From: an uncultured Roseburia sp.
GTDB taxonomy: Bacteria; Bacillota; Clostridia; Lachnospirales; Lachnospiraceae
Direction: 5' to 3'
DNA length: 37,832 bases
Assembly: GCA_930989305.1 (NCBI GenBank)
Contig: CAKNLF010000009.1
Span: 1 to 37,832, forward strand
The translations under genes and the position numbers were made by a program. Within the stretch, counting starts at the first letter, position 1. Every line of letters starts with the position of its first letter. Of the stretch, positions 17,135-26,090 are shown piece after piece. Under the pieces are notes generated by a model that worked only from the letters and a program-made list of their open reading frames with translations, had not been told where the DNA came from and did not search any database.

Positions 17135-18214
17135 CTATTCCATCCAGTCATCGTCCACATCAAACTCTTCCATGGCTTTTTTAGCCAGTTCATCTTCCGC
17201 TGCTTTTTTCACTTCCGCTTTTGATGAAACATGTATCTCATTTACCTTTTTCCCTCTGTTCAGGGAACGGGCCGTTCGTCTGTCCTTTGCGCTGATCTTT
17301 TTAATTCTTTTGTCTTCAATCTCAACGGTTGCTTTCGGGACAGCTTTTACATAGTAATAATATTCATCGTCTTCAAACTGCACATTTTCCACTCTGGAAT
17401 AATCCAGGCTGTGGGTCATCATCTGAATCGTCCAGGACAGCACCCAGGAAATGGCGCCTCCCACAAAGATCCATATCAGCTGTCTTAAATTTCCAAGGTA
17501 AACTTCTCCCCCTGCGATCACGCCAAGCTGCACAATGATACCTACGATCGTAGCATTCGTCCATGCATGATCTGTTTTCATCCGCCGGACGCAGTATACC
17601 GTAATAGCAGCCGCCACAAAGGCCACTATGTATAAGAACATTTCCTTGTTCACAAAAATCTGATTGACCGCAAGCGTATACTTGGTAGGTCCCGCCACAG
17701 TTTCCTGGAACGAATGAAACAGCGCTTCATTTTCTTTTACATTTTTTATCAGGAAATATACTACTGTACCGCACAAAACGGAAATTACATTGTATGGTTT
17801 TCCCAAAAGTCCTACTGACACCGGCATCACATAAGGGATCCGCAGGAAACACAGGATCGGCGTCAGCATGGTATAATATCCTACCCGCCTTGTAAAGCGG
17901 AAATACAGACAAAACATTAATATGAAAAGCAGCAGAGTGATCAGGCATAATTCCTGAGCCAAGGCGTAAAACTGCGCAAGTATCAGCGCCGCTCCCACAA
18001 ACACCATGACTCCCGCCGGCACAAAAGCGCACAGAGCCGCCAGCAGAAACGCCACCCATACATGGGAAATCTGACTCATATATCCAATGGATTCATTGAT
18101 AAGAAAAAACGCAAAAAAAGCAATCACAAATCTGACTGCCGCCATAACTAATTTTTCTCTTCTGCCTACAAACCGAAAAAACTTTTCTCTTAATTCCAAC
18201 AATCTAGTTGCCAT
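17135..18214 (-). CDS. Multi-pass membrane protein of unknown function, upstream of cdaA
   Basis: A 359-residue protein I do not recognise as a named family. Residues about 20-270 contain roughly eight hydrophobic helices. The remaining 85 residues are cytosolic-looking and highly charged, with a basic stretch (RIKKISAKDRRTARSLNRGKK) and an acidic end (EEFDVDDDWME). There is no signal peptide, nucleotide-binding motif or cysteine pattern. It is 14 bases downstream of a small membrane protein gene and about 60 upstream of cdaA, so it probably belongs to the c-di-AMP operon. The polytopic N-terminus faintly recalls SpoIIE-type membrane regions, but no phosphatase domain is present. Function unknown. 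Confidence 0.75.
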   Translation of the reverse strand: MATRLLELREKFFRFVGRREKLVMAAVRFVIAFFAFFLINESIGYMSQISHVWVAFLLAALCAFVPAGVMVFVGAALILAQFYALAQELCLITLLLFILMFCLYFRFTRRVGYYTMLTPILCFLRIPYVMPVSVGLLGKPYNVISVLCGTVVYFLIKNVKENEALFHSFQETVAGPTKYTLAVNQIFVNKEMFLYIVAFVAAAITVYCVRRMKTDHAWTNATIVGIIVQLGVIAGGEVYLGNLRQLIWIFVGGAISWVLSWTIQMMTHSLDYSRVENVQFEDDEYYYYVKAVPKATVEIEDKRIKKISAKDRRTARSLNRGKKVNEIHVSSKAEVKKAAEDELAKKAMEEFDVDDDWME

Positions 18215-18228
18215 AACATACCCAGCCT

Positions 18229-18633
18229 TTAATCTGATATTTCATTTCTTTTTTCATATGATTTTCTCACACGTCTCAGCCGCCGCATATAGTTTCTGGC
18301 ATTTCTCCTGCACAGGTTGTATTTTTTGCAGGCCCAGATAAAAGTCCCGGTCATATATACCGCCAGAAAGATCACCCAGAAAACACATATTCTGGTTCCC
18401 ATTTTCTCGATCGCTTCCATACTGTCAATACCGATGAGCAGATCTTCCTGCAGCACCAGCCAGAAGACAAGCAGTATGGCATATGCCACTGTTCCGAAAA
18501 AAAACGCTTTTATCAGCTGCAGCGCAACATAATCTTGTTTTCTGTACGTGCTTATACGGATTTCTTTTTCACCGTCGCCATTTTCATAGGCTGCCATCCT
18601 GGTCATATCACGTACTTTTTCCTGATTAATCAT
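18229..18633 (-). CDS. Small two-helix membrane protein of unknown function
   Basis: A 134-residue protein with two hydrophobic helices (about 44-65 and 85-107) separated by a short loop, a polar N-terminus, and a basic C-terminal tail rich in Arg and Lys. I use the ATG at 18633 because AGGTGG lies 5 bases before it. An in-frame GTG at 18642 falls inside that ribosome binding site. It is the first gene after a good promoter and precedes the 359-residue membrane protein by 14 bases. I do not recognise the family. Position suggests a partner of that protein or of CdaA. Confidence 0.75.
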   Translation of the reverse strand: MINQEKVRDMTRMAAYENGDGEKEIRISTYRKQDYVALQLIKAFFFGTVAYAILLVFWLVLQEDLLIGIDSMEAIEKMGTRICVFWVIFLAVYMTGTFIWACKKYNLCRRNARNYMRRLRRVRKSYEKRNEISD

Positions 18634-18671
18634 ATAATCCACCTATTATATTTGATATATACAGTATTTTC

Positions 18672-18699
18672 ATTATAGCATAGAACATATCTGATGCAA
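18672..18699 (-). promoter_or_regulatory. Promoter of the membrane-protein/cdaA/cdaR/HPr/leuA operon
   Basis: On the minus strand TTGCAT (18694-18699) and a perfect TATAAT (18672-18677) are 16 bases apart, with TGC immediately before the -10 (extended -10). It is about 40 bases upstream of the small membrane protein start. A weak A/T-rich hairpin just after comF overlaps the -35. Confidence 0.65.
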
Positions 18700-18712
18700 A
18701 GTTTTTTTGCTT

Positions 18713-19447
18713 CTATCCACCTATGGCAACGCAGACCACATATACCGCTTTCACTCCAGACTCTTTCAGTGTTTTTGCCGCCGCGTCCGCTGTGGCTCCT
18801 GTAGTATAAATATCGTCTACCAGCAGGACTCTCATTCCTTTCAGATTCTTACCGGACACCCGGAACGCCCCTTTCAGATTCGACGCCCGCTCAGCAGCGG
18901 TCAGCTGTTTTTGAGGTACGGTATTGCGTACGCGCGCCAGAGATTTCATATCCGCCGGAAGGCCGGAAAGCGAACTAAGCGCTCTTGCCAGAACCTCCGC
19001 CTGATTGTATCCTCTCTGCCGGCGTCTTTTCGGATGTATGGGAACCGGCAGGATCACATCCACACCCAGCCCGGTGATCCATTCTCCCAGATACCTCCAT
19101 ATCTCCTCGCTGTAATAGGACGCGTACTCTCTTTTATTGGCGTATTTAAAACGGTACAGTGATATCCGTACCGCTCCCTGATAGGAAAACACTGCCCTGC
19201 AGCGATCAAAACTGTGCCGCCGCCTTAAACAGTCACGACAATATTCCTCCCTCTCAGATGAAATAGGCCGGCCGCATTTCATACAGTAATTTTCTCCTGT
19301 ATATACCAGTCCGGCTGCGCATCTGTCACAAGTCCTTCCATGGGGATCTTTGCCCCAGGGGATCTGCCCGCATAGGGGACATCTTACCGGATACAAAATA
19401 TCGGCTGCTTTCTTTGCTGCTTTCCTGATTTTATTTTTCTGCTCCAT
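18713..19447 (-). CDS. comF: ComF-family phosphoribosyltransferase-like protein
   Basis: A 244-residue ComF homologue, associated with DNA uptake during natural transformation in competent species. The N-terminal third has several CxxC pairs (CPLCG, CDRC, CMKCG, CRDC) that would bind zinc. The C-terminal part is a type I phosphoribosyltransferase fold with the PRPP motif VLLVDDIYTTGAT. The ATG at 19447 is preceded by GGAAAGGA; the alternative TTG at 19471 has no RBS. It lies downstream of recD2 in the same direction. ComF is widespread in Clostridia without demonstrated competence, so its role here is open. Confidence 0.9.
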   Translation of the reverse strand: MEQKNKIRKAAKKAADILYPVRCPLCGQIPWGKDPHGRTCDRCAAGLVYTGENYCMKCGRPISSEREEYCRDCLRRRHSFDRCRAVFSYQGAVRISLYRFKYANKREYASYYSEEIWRYLGEWITGLGVDVILPVPIHPKRRRQRGYNQAEVLARALSSLSGLPADMKSLARVRNTVPQKQLTAAERASNLKGAFRVSGKNLKGMRVLLVDDIYTTGATADAAAKTLKESGVKAVYVVCVAIGG

Positions 19448-19529
19448 AGGATCCTTTCCACAGGATATCAACTTTGGAAAGCATAACAGCTATTTGTGTC
19501 CTTTTTCTGTCCTTTCTTTAAATTGTTTA

Positions 19530-21734
19530 TTAATTTTCTCCCTGAAGTTGTTCTTTCAGGCCGCTGTACCGTTTCTGTTCACTGACATTTGCGGCCATTT
19601 CATAAAAGGCTGTATCATCTCCGACAATCGTCACGCATTTTTTTGCCCTTGTAACAGCAGTGTACAAAAGATTGCGATTCATCAGCATCCTGGGCCCGCC
19701 CAGCAGGGGAATCACCACCGCCGGATATTCACTTCCCTGGGCCTTATGCACTGTAATGGCATAGGCCAGCTCCAGTTCATCCAGTTGTTTAAAGGGATAT
19801 TCTACGATCTTTCCCTCTTCAAATTCCACAGAAAGGGTTTCCGAAAAAGCATTGATTTCTTTCACGATTCCCATATCTCCGTTAAATACGCCCATTCCCT
19901 TTTCTATCGGGATGCCGTACCGGCTCCTGATCTCCCACTGGATCTGATAGTTATTTTTCGTCTGCATCACTTTATCGCCTTCCCGAAAAACAACTGCTCC
20001 GTGCTCTTTTTCTTTTTTCTCTTTATCCGCAGGATTCAGGTAATGCTGAAGTATACTGTTCAGCCTCTCCACCCCCAGCAGCCCTTTTCTCATAGGGGTC
20101 AGCACCTGAATGTCAAACGGCTGCGCCTCTACATATTTCGGAAGTTTCTGACTGATAAGCTGTATGCAAACGCTGATGATCACATCCGCGTCATGCCGCT
20201 TCAGGAAAAAGAAATCCCGGCTTTTATTATCCAGCACAACAGTTTCTCCCCGGTTAATCTTATGGGCATTTACCACAATATCGCTCTGAGACGCCTGCCG
20301 GAAGATCCTTGTAAGCTTTACTACATTACAGGTTCCGGAATCAATAATATCCTTCAGCACACAGCCCGGTCCCACACTTGGCAGCTGGTTGGCGTCTCCC
20401 ACCAAAATCAGCCGGGTTCCGTACATGATCGCCTTCAGTAAAGAGTGCATAAGTGTTATGTCAACCATTGACATCTCATCTATAATGATCACATCTGTTT
20501 CCAGAGGATTTTTTTCATTTTTTTCAAATCCGGCGCTTCCTTCCATCCCGCCGTTTAATTCCAGCATCCGATGTATAGTCCTGGCTTCAAATCCGGTAGT
20601 TTCACTCATTCGTTTCGCTGCCCGGCCGGTAGGGGCAGCCAGAAAAATGTCCATTCCTTCAGATTCAAAATACCGGATAATCGTATTGATGGTTGTGGTT
20701 TTTCCGGTTCCCGGTCCTCCGGTAATGACCAGCAGACCGTTCTTTACCGCCTCTTTGACAGCTGTCATCTGCATATCATCCAGTTCCATTCCCGTATCTT
20801 CTTCAATCCTGTGGACTTTATTTTCAATAGCGGTATCCGATACGTCATAAGAAACATTTAACGCTTTCAGCATGGAAGCTGTATTTGCTTCCATATAGTA
20901 ATAGGAGGCCGCGTATACATACAGATCGTCTTTCATTTCTTTCAGGATGATCTTTCGCTCCATCCCCATATCCATATAATGTTTTTCCACATATTCCGGT
21001 TCCACCTCCAGAAGCGCGCAGGTCCGCCTGGTAAGCACTTCTTTAGGCAGACAGGTGTGCCCTTCTCCGGCCGCCTGCTGCAGACTGTAGAGAATACCGC
21101 TTCTGATCCGGAAGTCTGAATCCGTATGTATGCCCACCCGCCTGGCAATCTCATCAGCGATCTTAAATCCAACACCGCTCATGTCATCCGCCAATTTGTA
21201 AGGGTTTTCCTGTATGATCCGATATACGTCCATTCCATAGGTCTGATATATTTTTACCGCCAGAGTCAGGGAAATCCCGTATTTCTGTAAAAAGATCATC
21301 GCCTGACGCAGTTCTTTTTTTTCTTCTGTCTGCTGAGCTATTTCTCTTGCCTTTCTCTCACTGATACCCTTGATCTCAGCCAGTCTCTCCGGCTCCTCTT
21401 CTATGATCCTGAAGGTATCTTCCCGGAATCTTTTTACAATCCTGGCTGCCAGAGCCGCTCCGACACCTTTGATGGCCCCTGATCCCAGATAACGTTCAAT
21501 GGAAACCAGGTCTTCCGGAGCTTTGGACTCAAAACTTTTCACCCGGAACTGATCCCCATAAGCGGGATGAGTCGTATACTCTCCCTCCGCTTCAATGGTT
21601 TCTCCTTCGCTGATTTCATGAAAAATGCCGGTACAGGTTATTTCTTCTCCATCGCATACCAGATTAAGCACCGTATATCCGTTGTCATTATTCCGGAAAA
21701 CAATATGATCCACATAGCCTGTGATCGTTTCCAT
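19530..21734 (-). CDS. recD2: RecD2-type (YrrC) ATP-dependent DNA helicase
   Basis: A 734-residue SF1B helicase of the RecD2 class, which acts in DNA repair without RecBC. The N-terminal OB-like and helix-hairpin-helix region (GSGAIKGVGAALA and EIKGISERKA) is followed by Walker A GGPGTGKT at about 339-346, a DEMSM Walker B, and the C-terminal motif around AITVHKAQGSEYP and LYTAVTRAK. The start at 21734 is preceded by GGCGGAGA; the ATG 33 bases upstream lacks a good RBS. It is 69 bases downstream of mreB. Length is normal for RecD2. Confidence 0.95.
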   Translation of the reverse strand: METITGYVDHIVFRNNDNGYTVLNLVCDGEEITCTGIFHEISEGETIEAEGEYTTHPAYGDQFRVKSFESKAPEDLVSIERYLGSGAIKGVGAALAARIVKRFREDTFRIIEEEPERLAEIKGISERKAREIAQQTEEKKELRQAMIFLQKYGISLTLAVKIYQTYGMDVYRIIQENPYKLADDMSGVGFKIADEIARRVGIHTDSDFRIRSGILYSLQQAAGEGHTCLPKEVLTRRTCALLEVEPEYVEKHYMDMGMERKIILKEMKDDLYVYAASYYYMEANTASMLKALNVSYDVSDTAIENKVHRIEEDTGMELDDMQMTAVKEAVKNGLLVITGGPGTGKTTTINTIIRYFESEGMDIFLAAPTGRAAKRMSETTGFEARTIHRMLELNGGMEGSAGFEKNEKNPLETDVIIIDEMSMVDITLMHSLLKAIMYGTRLILVGDANQLPSVGPGCVLKDIIDSGTCNVVKLTRIFRQASQSDIVVNAHKINRGETVVLDNKSRDFFFLKRHDADVIISVCIQLISQKLPKYVEAQPFDIQVLTPMRKGLLGVERLNSILQHYLNPADKEKKEKEHGAVVFREGDKVMQTKNNYQIQWEIRSRYGIPIEKGMGVFNGDMGIVKEINAFSETLSVEFEEGKIVEYPFKQLDELELAYAITVHKAQGSEYPAVVIPLLGGPRMLMNRNLLYTAVTRAKKCVTIVGDDTAFYEMAANVSEQKRYSGLKEQLQGEN

Positions 21735-21803
21735 CCTGTTCTCCGCCTTCCTTTTTATATACAACAATAAAGGGACTCTGCCTAAGCATGTCCCTCATTT
21801 GCA

Positions 21804-22781
21804 TTATTCGTCCCGTTTACCTGACAGGAATTCCACATATTTTCCTGTGCCGATAGCCACACAGGTCATAGGATCTTCCGCTGTCATCGTATTGATCCCT
21901 GTATTCGCTTCCAGAAGCTGTTCCAGACCGCGCAGCAACGCGCCGCCGCCTCTGTCGGCTACATCGGCCGCCAGCTCCGGCGGTGTTTTTTCCAGAACAC
22001 TGTGGACCGCTTCCACGATCTGCATAGTTGCTTCCCGAAGCGCTTCCTCTGTTTCTTCCGATGAAACAGTTACTGTTTTCGGCAGACCGGTAACAAGATT
22101 TCGTCCCCGTACATCCAGGGTCATGGGCTCCGGAAGCGGATAGCAGGTTCCGATCTTTATTTTAATATCTTCCGCTGTTCTCTCACCGATCAGCAGATTA
22201 TGTTTCTTTCTCATATAACGCACGATTGCTTCATCGAAATCATCTCCGGCGATCTTGATAGATGTGCTGACAACCGTACCTCCCAGAGATATCACGGCTA
22301 TATCAGCTGTACCGCCTCCGATATCTACGATCATATTTCCACAGGGTCTGGAGATATCTATCCCTGCGCCAATAGCTGCCGCAATGGGTTCTTCGATGAT
22401 CTTTACGTCTCTGGCACCGGCCTGATAAGTAGCGTCCTCAACCGCCTTTTTTTCAACTTCTGTAACGCCGCTTGGCACGCAGACGCTGATCAGAGGTTTT
22501 CGGAAGCTCTTTTTTCCTACTGCTTTCTGGATGAAGTATTTCATCATTTTTTCTGTAACAGTATAATCGGAAATAACGCCCTGACGCAGCGGTCTGACTG
22601 CTACGATGTTGCCAGGTGTTCTTCCCAGCATCAGACGGGCCTCCTCTCCGATAGCTTTAATTTTATTTGTATCACGGTCAAACGCAACAACGGACGGTTC
22701 TTTTAAAACAACGCCCTTGCCTTTTATATATACAAGAATGCTGGCCGTTCCTAAATCAATTCCTATATCTGTAGAAACCAT
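21804..22781 (-). CDS. mreB: MreB/Mbl-family actin-like protein with a short internal deletion
   Basis: A 325-residue bacterial actin homologue that positions cell-wall synthesis in rod-shaped cells. Phosphate-1 motif (IGIDLGTAS, residues 6-14), phosphate-2 motif DIGGGTAD at 153-160 and the late conserved region AEDPMTCVAIGTGK are all present. The adenosine motif, normally DRGIVLTGGGALL, reads DRGGGALL at about 276-283: five residues of a core beta strand are missing in frame. The start at 22781 has AAGGAG 9 bases upstream. A longer frame to 22865 would run through the promoter. No mreC or mreD is adjacent. It could be an accessory MreB paralogue, a damaged copy, or an assembly artefact. Confidence 0.88.
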   Translation of the reverse strand: MVSTDIGIDLGTASILVYIKGKGVVLKEPSVVAFDRDTNKIKAIGEEARLMLGRTPGNIVAVRPLRQGVISDYTVTEKMMKYFIQKAVGKKSFRKPLISVCVPSGVTEVEKKAVEDATYQAGARDVKIIEEPIAAAIGAGIDISRPCGNMIVDIGGGTADIAVISLGGTVVSTSIKIAGDDFDEAIVRYMRKKHNLLIGERTAEDIKIKIGTCYPLPEPMTLDVRGRNLVTGLPKTVTVSSEETEEALREATMQIVEAVHSVLEKTPPELAADVADRGGGALLRGLEQLLEANTGINTMTAEDPMTCVAIGTGKYVEFLSGKRDE

Positions 22782-22824
22782 TTCACAAACTCCTTTCTGT
22801 GATTTGAAACAATTCCGTTTCTCT

Positions 22825-22852
22825 ATTATATACAAATACTGCCATTTTTCAA
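22825..22852 (-). promoter_or_regulatory. Promoter of mreB-recD2-comF
   Basis: On the minus strand TTGAAA (22847-22852) and a perfect TATAAT (22825-22830) are 16 bases apart. It lies about 45 bases upstream of the mreB ATG, so the transcript would have a leader of roughly 35-40 bases. It also supports the shorter mreB start. Confidence 0.6.
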
Positions 22853-23061
22853 AGGATTTTTTCAAAATTCATAAAAAAGCTTCCATTTTTAATCATTTCT
22901 TAATATTTTTCCCTGTATTTGCTGTCTGTATTCCGAATTCTGTATACAATCTTACTGGTTTCTTCTGCTTATCCCGTATCAAAATACTTCTGCAGCTTTT
23001 GGAATCAAAAAATATTTTTTTAACAAACTTATCACATTTTCGTCACATTCTTTTTTTATAC

Positions 23062-23090
23062 TTACAACTGTACTAGCAATTAGCTAATAT
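23062..23090 (+). promoter_or_regulatory. Plus-strand promoter of a predicted small RNA
   Basis: TTACAA (23062-23067) and TAATAT (23085-23090) are 17 bases apart on the plus strand, and a perfect TATAAT overlaps at 23088-23093. Start of transcription would be near 23097-23101, immediately before a structured segment that ends in an intrinsic terminator. Confidence 0.55.
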
Positions 23091-23096
23091 AATTTT

Positions 23097-23178
23097 TCAT
23101 AACTCATGCCTTCCGGGTGAAAGCCCGGAGGGTACTCCCCGATTCGCAGGACCTGATTTTTCATCAGGTCCTTTTTTG
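23097..23178 (+). ncRNA. Predicted small RNA of about 80 nt, family not recognised
   Basis: Three parts line up on the plus strand: a promoter ending near 23093, a 10-pair hairpin with a GAAA tetraloop (CCTTCCGGGT against GCCCGGAGGG, 23109-23132), and an intrinsic terminator at 23149-23177. No ORF longer than a few codons and no plus-strand gene follow. It lies between mreB and uvrA, both on the minus strand. The terminator has its T-run only on the plus strand, so it is not simply the end of uvrA. I considered 6S RNA, SRP RNA, tmRNA and several riboswitches and matched none. It could act in trans, or as antisense to the 3' end of a readthrough uvrA transcript. Confidence 0.55.
23149..23177 (+). 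terminator. Intrinsic terminator of the predicted sRNA
   Basis: A perfect 9-pair stem (23149-23157 with 23163-23171), a TTTTC loop, then six T residues on the plus strand. On the minus strand the hairpin is followed by TGCGAATC without a T-run, which fixes the direction. Confidence 0.85.
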
Positions 23179-23189
23179 TTCTTCTGTTT

Positions 23190-26030
23190 CTATTTTTTTC
23201 TGGCTTCTTCCAGATATTTTTTCACATACTGTCCGGTATAAGACTGAGGCATCTCCGCTACTTCTTCCGGAGTTCCCTGGGCGATTACAGTACCGCCGCC
23301 GCTCCCCCCTTCCGGTCCCATATCGATCAGATAATCCGCCGTTTTGATCACATCCAGATTGTGTTCGATCACAACTACCGAATTGCCTCCTTCGGTCAGT
23401 CTGTGAAGGATCTCGATCAATTTATGGACATCCGCGAAATGCAGTCCTGTTGTAGGTTCATCCAGAATATAGATAGTTTTCCCGGTGCTTCTGCGGCTCA
23501 GCTCCGTAGCCAATTTGATACGCTGAGCCTCTCCTCCGGAAAGCTGAGTAGACGGCTGTCCCAGACGGATGTAGGAAAGTCCCACATCATAAAGGGTCTG
23601 TATTTTTCTTTTTACGGAAGGGACATTGGAAAAGAAGTCCAAGGCCTCTTCTACCGTCATATTCAAGACATCATAAATACTTTTTCCTTTGTATTTTACC
23701 TCCAGAGTTTCACGATTATAACGTTTTCCCTGGCAGACTTCACAGGGGACGTATACATCCGGCAAAAAATGCATTTCTATTTTTATAATACCGTCTCCGC
23801 TGCAGGCTTCGCACCGTCCGCCTTTTACATTAAAACTGAACCGCCCTTTTTTATATCCTCTGGCCTTTGCGTCCTGGGTAGCCGCAAACAGATCCCGAAT
23901 CTGGTCAAATACACCTGTATATGTGGCCGGGTTGGACCTGGGCGTACGTCCAATGGGGGACTGATCAATGCAGATCACTTTGTCCAGCTGTTCCGTTCCT
24001 TCTATTTTGTCATGCTTCCCCGGTATGCATCTGGCTCTGTTCAGCTTTCTGGCCAGCTGTTTGTATAAGATTTCATTGACCAGAGAACTTTTGCCGGAGC
24101 CGGATACTCCCGTCACGCACACCATAACCCCCAGAGGGATTTTAACAGTAATATTGCGCAGATTGTTTTCCCGGGCTCCTTTTACAGTCAGAAATCCCGT
24201 AGGCTTTTTTCTCTCCTCCGGCACCGGGATCATAATACGGCGGCTTAAGTAAGCGCCTGTTATGGATTCCGGACATGCCATGATCTCCTGGGCTGTCCCC
24301 GCAGCCACTACCTGACCTCCATGCTCGCCTGCTCCCGGACCGATATCCACGATATAATCCGCCGCGAACATTGTATCTTCGTCATGTTCTACTACGAACC
24401 GTGTATTTCCCAGGTCCTTCAGATTTTTCAGCGCAGACAGCAGTTTGTCGTTATCCCTCTGATGCAGCCCTATACTCGGTTCATCCAGAATATACGCCAC
24501 ACCTACCAGGCCGGATCCGATCTGGGTAGCCAGACGGATTCTCTGGGCTTCCCCGCCGGACAATGTACCGGTGGCTCTGGAAAGAGAAAGGTACTCCAGC
24601 CCCACTTCCATCAGAAATCCGACTCTCGCCCGGATTTCTTTTAACACCTGATCTCCGATCATTTTCTGCTGAGGCGTCAATTCCATATGCTGAAGAAATT
24701 CATACAGATTTTTCACTGACATGGAAGTAATTTCATAAATATTTTTTCCAGAAACAGTAACTGCCAGGGCTTCTTTTTTCAGTCTCTGCCCTTTACAGGC
24801 CTTACATGGCGTAATTCGCATAAAGGTTTCATATTCCTGCTTTGTCACATCGGAACCGGTTTCCCGGTAACGGCGTTCCACATTTTTGATCAGGCCTTCA
24901 AAAGCCACATCATAGACCCCTTCTCCACGCTGTCCCCGGTAAAATACTTTTACGCTTTTTCCGTTCGTCCCGTAGATCAGCATTTTTTGAATGTCCTCCG
25001 GCAGATCCTCATATGGCGTATCCAGAGAAAAATCATACTCTTTGGACAATGCCTTCAGCACTGCGTAAGTATAGCTGGAAGGGTCTGTGCAGGACTGCCA
25101 GCCAAGCACCTGAATGGCCCCCTGGGACAGGCTGAGGCTTTTATCCGGGATCATCAGATCTTCATCAAATTCCATTTTGTACCCAAGTCCAAAACATTCC
25201 GGGCAGGCTCCAAAAGGGTTGTTAAAAGAAAAACTTCTGGGCTCTATTTCATCTATACTGATTCCGCAGTCCGGGCAGGAAAAGCTCTGTGAAAACTGAA
25301 TAGGTTCCCCTCCTATCACATCCACAGTCAGAAGCCCGTCCGCCAGTTCCAAAACATTTTCAATGGAATCGATCAGCCTTCTTTGGATACCGTCTTTCAC
25401 AACCAGCCTGTCCACAACGATTTCTATATTATGCTTTTTATTCTTATCCAGCTGAATATCTTCTGTCAGCTCATATACGCTCCCGTCTACCTGAACCCGC
25501 ACATATCCGCTTCTTTTTGCCTGCTCAAACAGCTTTTGATGGGTTCCTTTTCTTCCCCGGACAACAGGCGCCAGAAGCTGTATCTTTGTCCGCTCCGGCA
25601 GCGACATGATCTGATCTGCCATCTGATCCACTGTCTGCTTTTTGATTTCCTTTCCGCAGACCGGGCAATGAGGGATTCCCACTCTGGCGTACAGCAGACG
25701 AAAATAATCATATATTTCCGTAACAGTTCCCACTGTGGAACGGGGATTCCGGTTAGTGGACTTCTGATCAATAGAAATTGCCGGAGAAAGTCCCTCTATT
25801 TTTTCTACATTTGGCTTTTCCATCTGTCCCAGGAACTGTCTCGCATAGGAGGAAAGGGATTCCATATATCTTCTCTGTCCTTCCGCATAAATCGTATCAA
25901 AAGCCAGGGAGGATTTCCCGGATCCGGACAAACCTGTCAGCACTACAAATTCATTTCTGGGAATATCCAGACTTATATTTTTCAGATTATGTTCATTGGC
26001 TCCTTTTATCCTGATGTACTGTTTTTCCAT
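23190..26030 (-). CDS. uvrA: Excinuclease ABC subunit A
   Basis: A 946-residue UvrA, the damage-recognition ATPase of nucleotide excision repair. It has two ABC modules: the first Walker [10 protein letters not shown] is at 33-41, the second GVSGSGKSS lies about two thirds along. Both ABC signatures (LSGGEAQRI) are present, as are the zinc modules (CPVC..., CPDC...CPEC, CEAC...CEVC). Length is normal. It is 60 bases downstream of uvrB in the same direction with a GAGGT RBS and is probably co-transcribed from the SOS promoter. Confidence 0.98.
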   Translation of the reverse strand: MEKQYIRIKGANEHNLKNISLDIPRNEFVVLTGLSGSGKSSLAFDTIYAEGQRRYMESLSSYARQFLGQMEKPNVEKIEGLSPAISIDQKSTNRNPRSTVGTVTEIYDYFRLLYARVGIPHCPVCGKEIKKQTVDQMADQIMSLPERTKIQLLAPVVRGRKGTHQKLFEQAKRSGYVRVQVDGSVYELTEDIQLDKNKKHNIEIVVDRLVVKDGIQRRLIDSIENVLELADGLLTVDVIGGEPIQFSQSFSCPDCGISIDEIEPRSFSFNNPFGACPECFGLGYKMEFDEDLMIPDKSLSLSQGAIQVLGWQSCTDPSSYTYAVLKALSKEYDFSLDTPYEDLPEDIQKMLIYGTNGKSVKVFYRGQRGEGVYDVAFEGLIKNVERRYRETGSDVTKQEYETFMRITPCKACKGQRLKKEALAVTVSGKNIYEITSMSVKNLYEFLQHMELTPQQKMIGDQVLKEIRARVGFLMEVGLEYLSLSRATGTLSGGEAQRIRLATQIGSGLVGVAYILDEPSIGLHQRDNDKLLSALKNLKDLGNTRFVVEHDEDTMFAADYIVDIGPGAGEHGGQVVAAGTAQEIMACPESITGAYLSRRIMIPVPEERKKPTGFLTVKGARENNLRNITVKIPLGVMVCVTGVSGSGKSSLVNEILYKQLARKLNRARCIPGKHDKIEGTEQLDKVICIDQSPIGRTPRSNPATYTGVFDQIRDLFAATQDAKARGYKKGRFSFNVKGGRCEACSGDGIIKIEMHFLPDVYVPCEVCQGKRYNRETLEVKYKGKSIYDVLNMTVEEALDFFSNVPSVKRKIQTLYDVGLSYIRLGQPSTQLSGGEAQRIKLATELSRRSTGKTIYILDEPTTGLHFADVHKLIEILHRLTEGGNSVVVIEHNLDVIKTADYLIDMGPEGGSGGGTVIAQGTPEEVAEMPQSYTGQYVKKYLEEARKK

Positions 26031-26090
26031 AAATAACCTCTATCTATCTAAAATCTACTTCTGTCTTTTACTGTCATTTCGCATAACGGC

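Noticed and set aside
19350-20441. Plus-strand open frame of 363 codons opposite recD2 and comF
   Set aside because: It is an antisense shadow of two well-supported genes, Phe/His-rich as expected from the codon complement, with no start signals.
22782-22865. N-terminal extension of 28 residues on MreB
   Set aside because: It would cross the -10/-35 elements; AAGGAG precedes the internal ATG, and MreB proteins start with the short segment before IGIDLGTA.
23149-23177. Terminator of uvrA on the minus strand
   Set aside because: The hairpin is followed on the minus strand by TGCGAATC, not T residues; the six T residues occur only on the plus-strand side.
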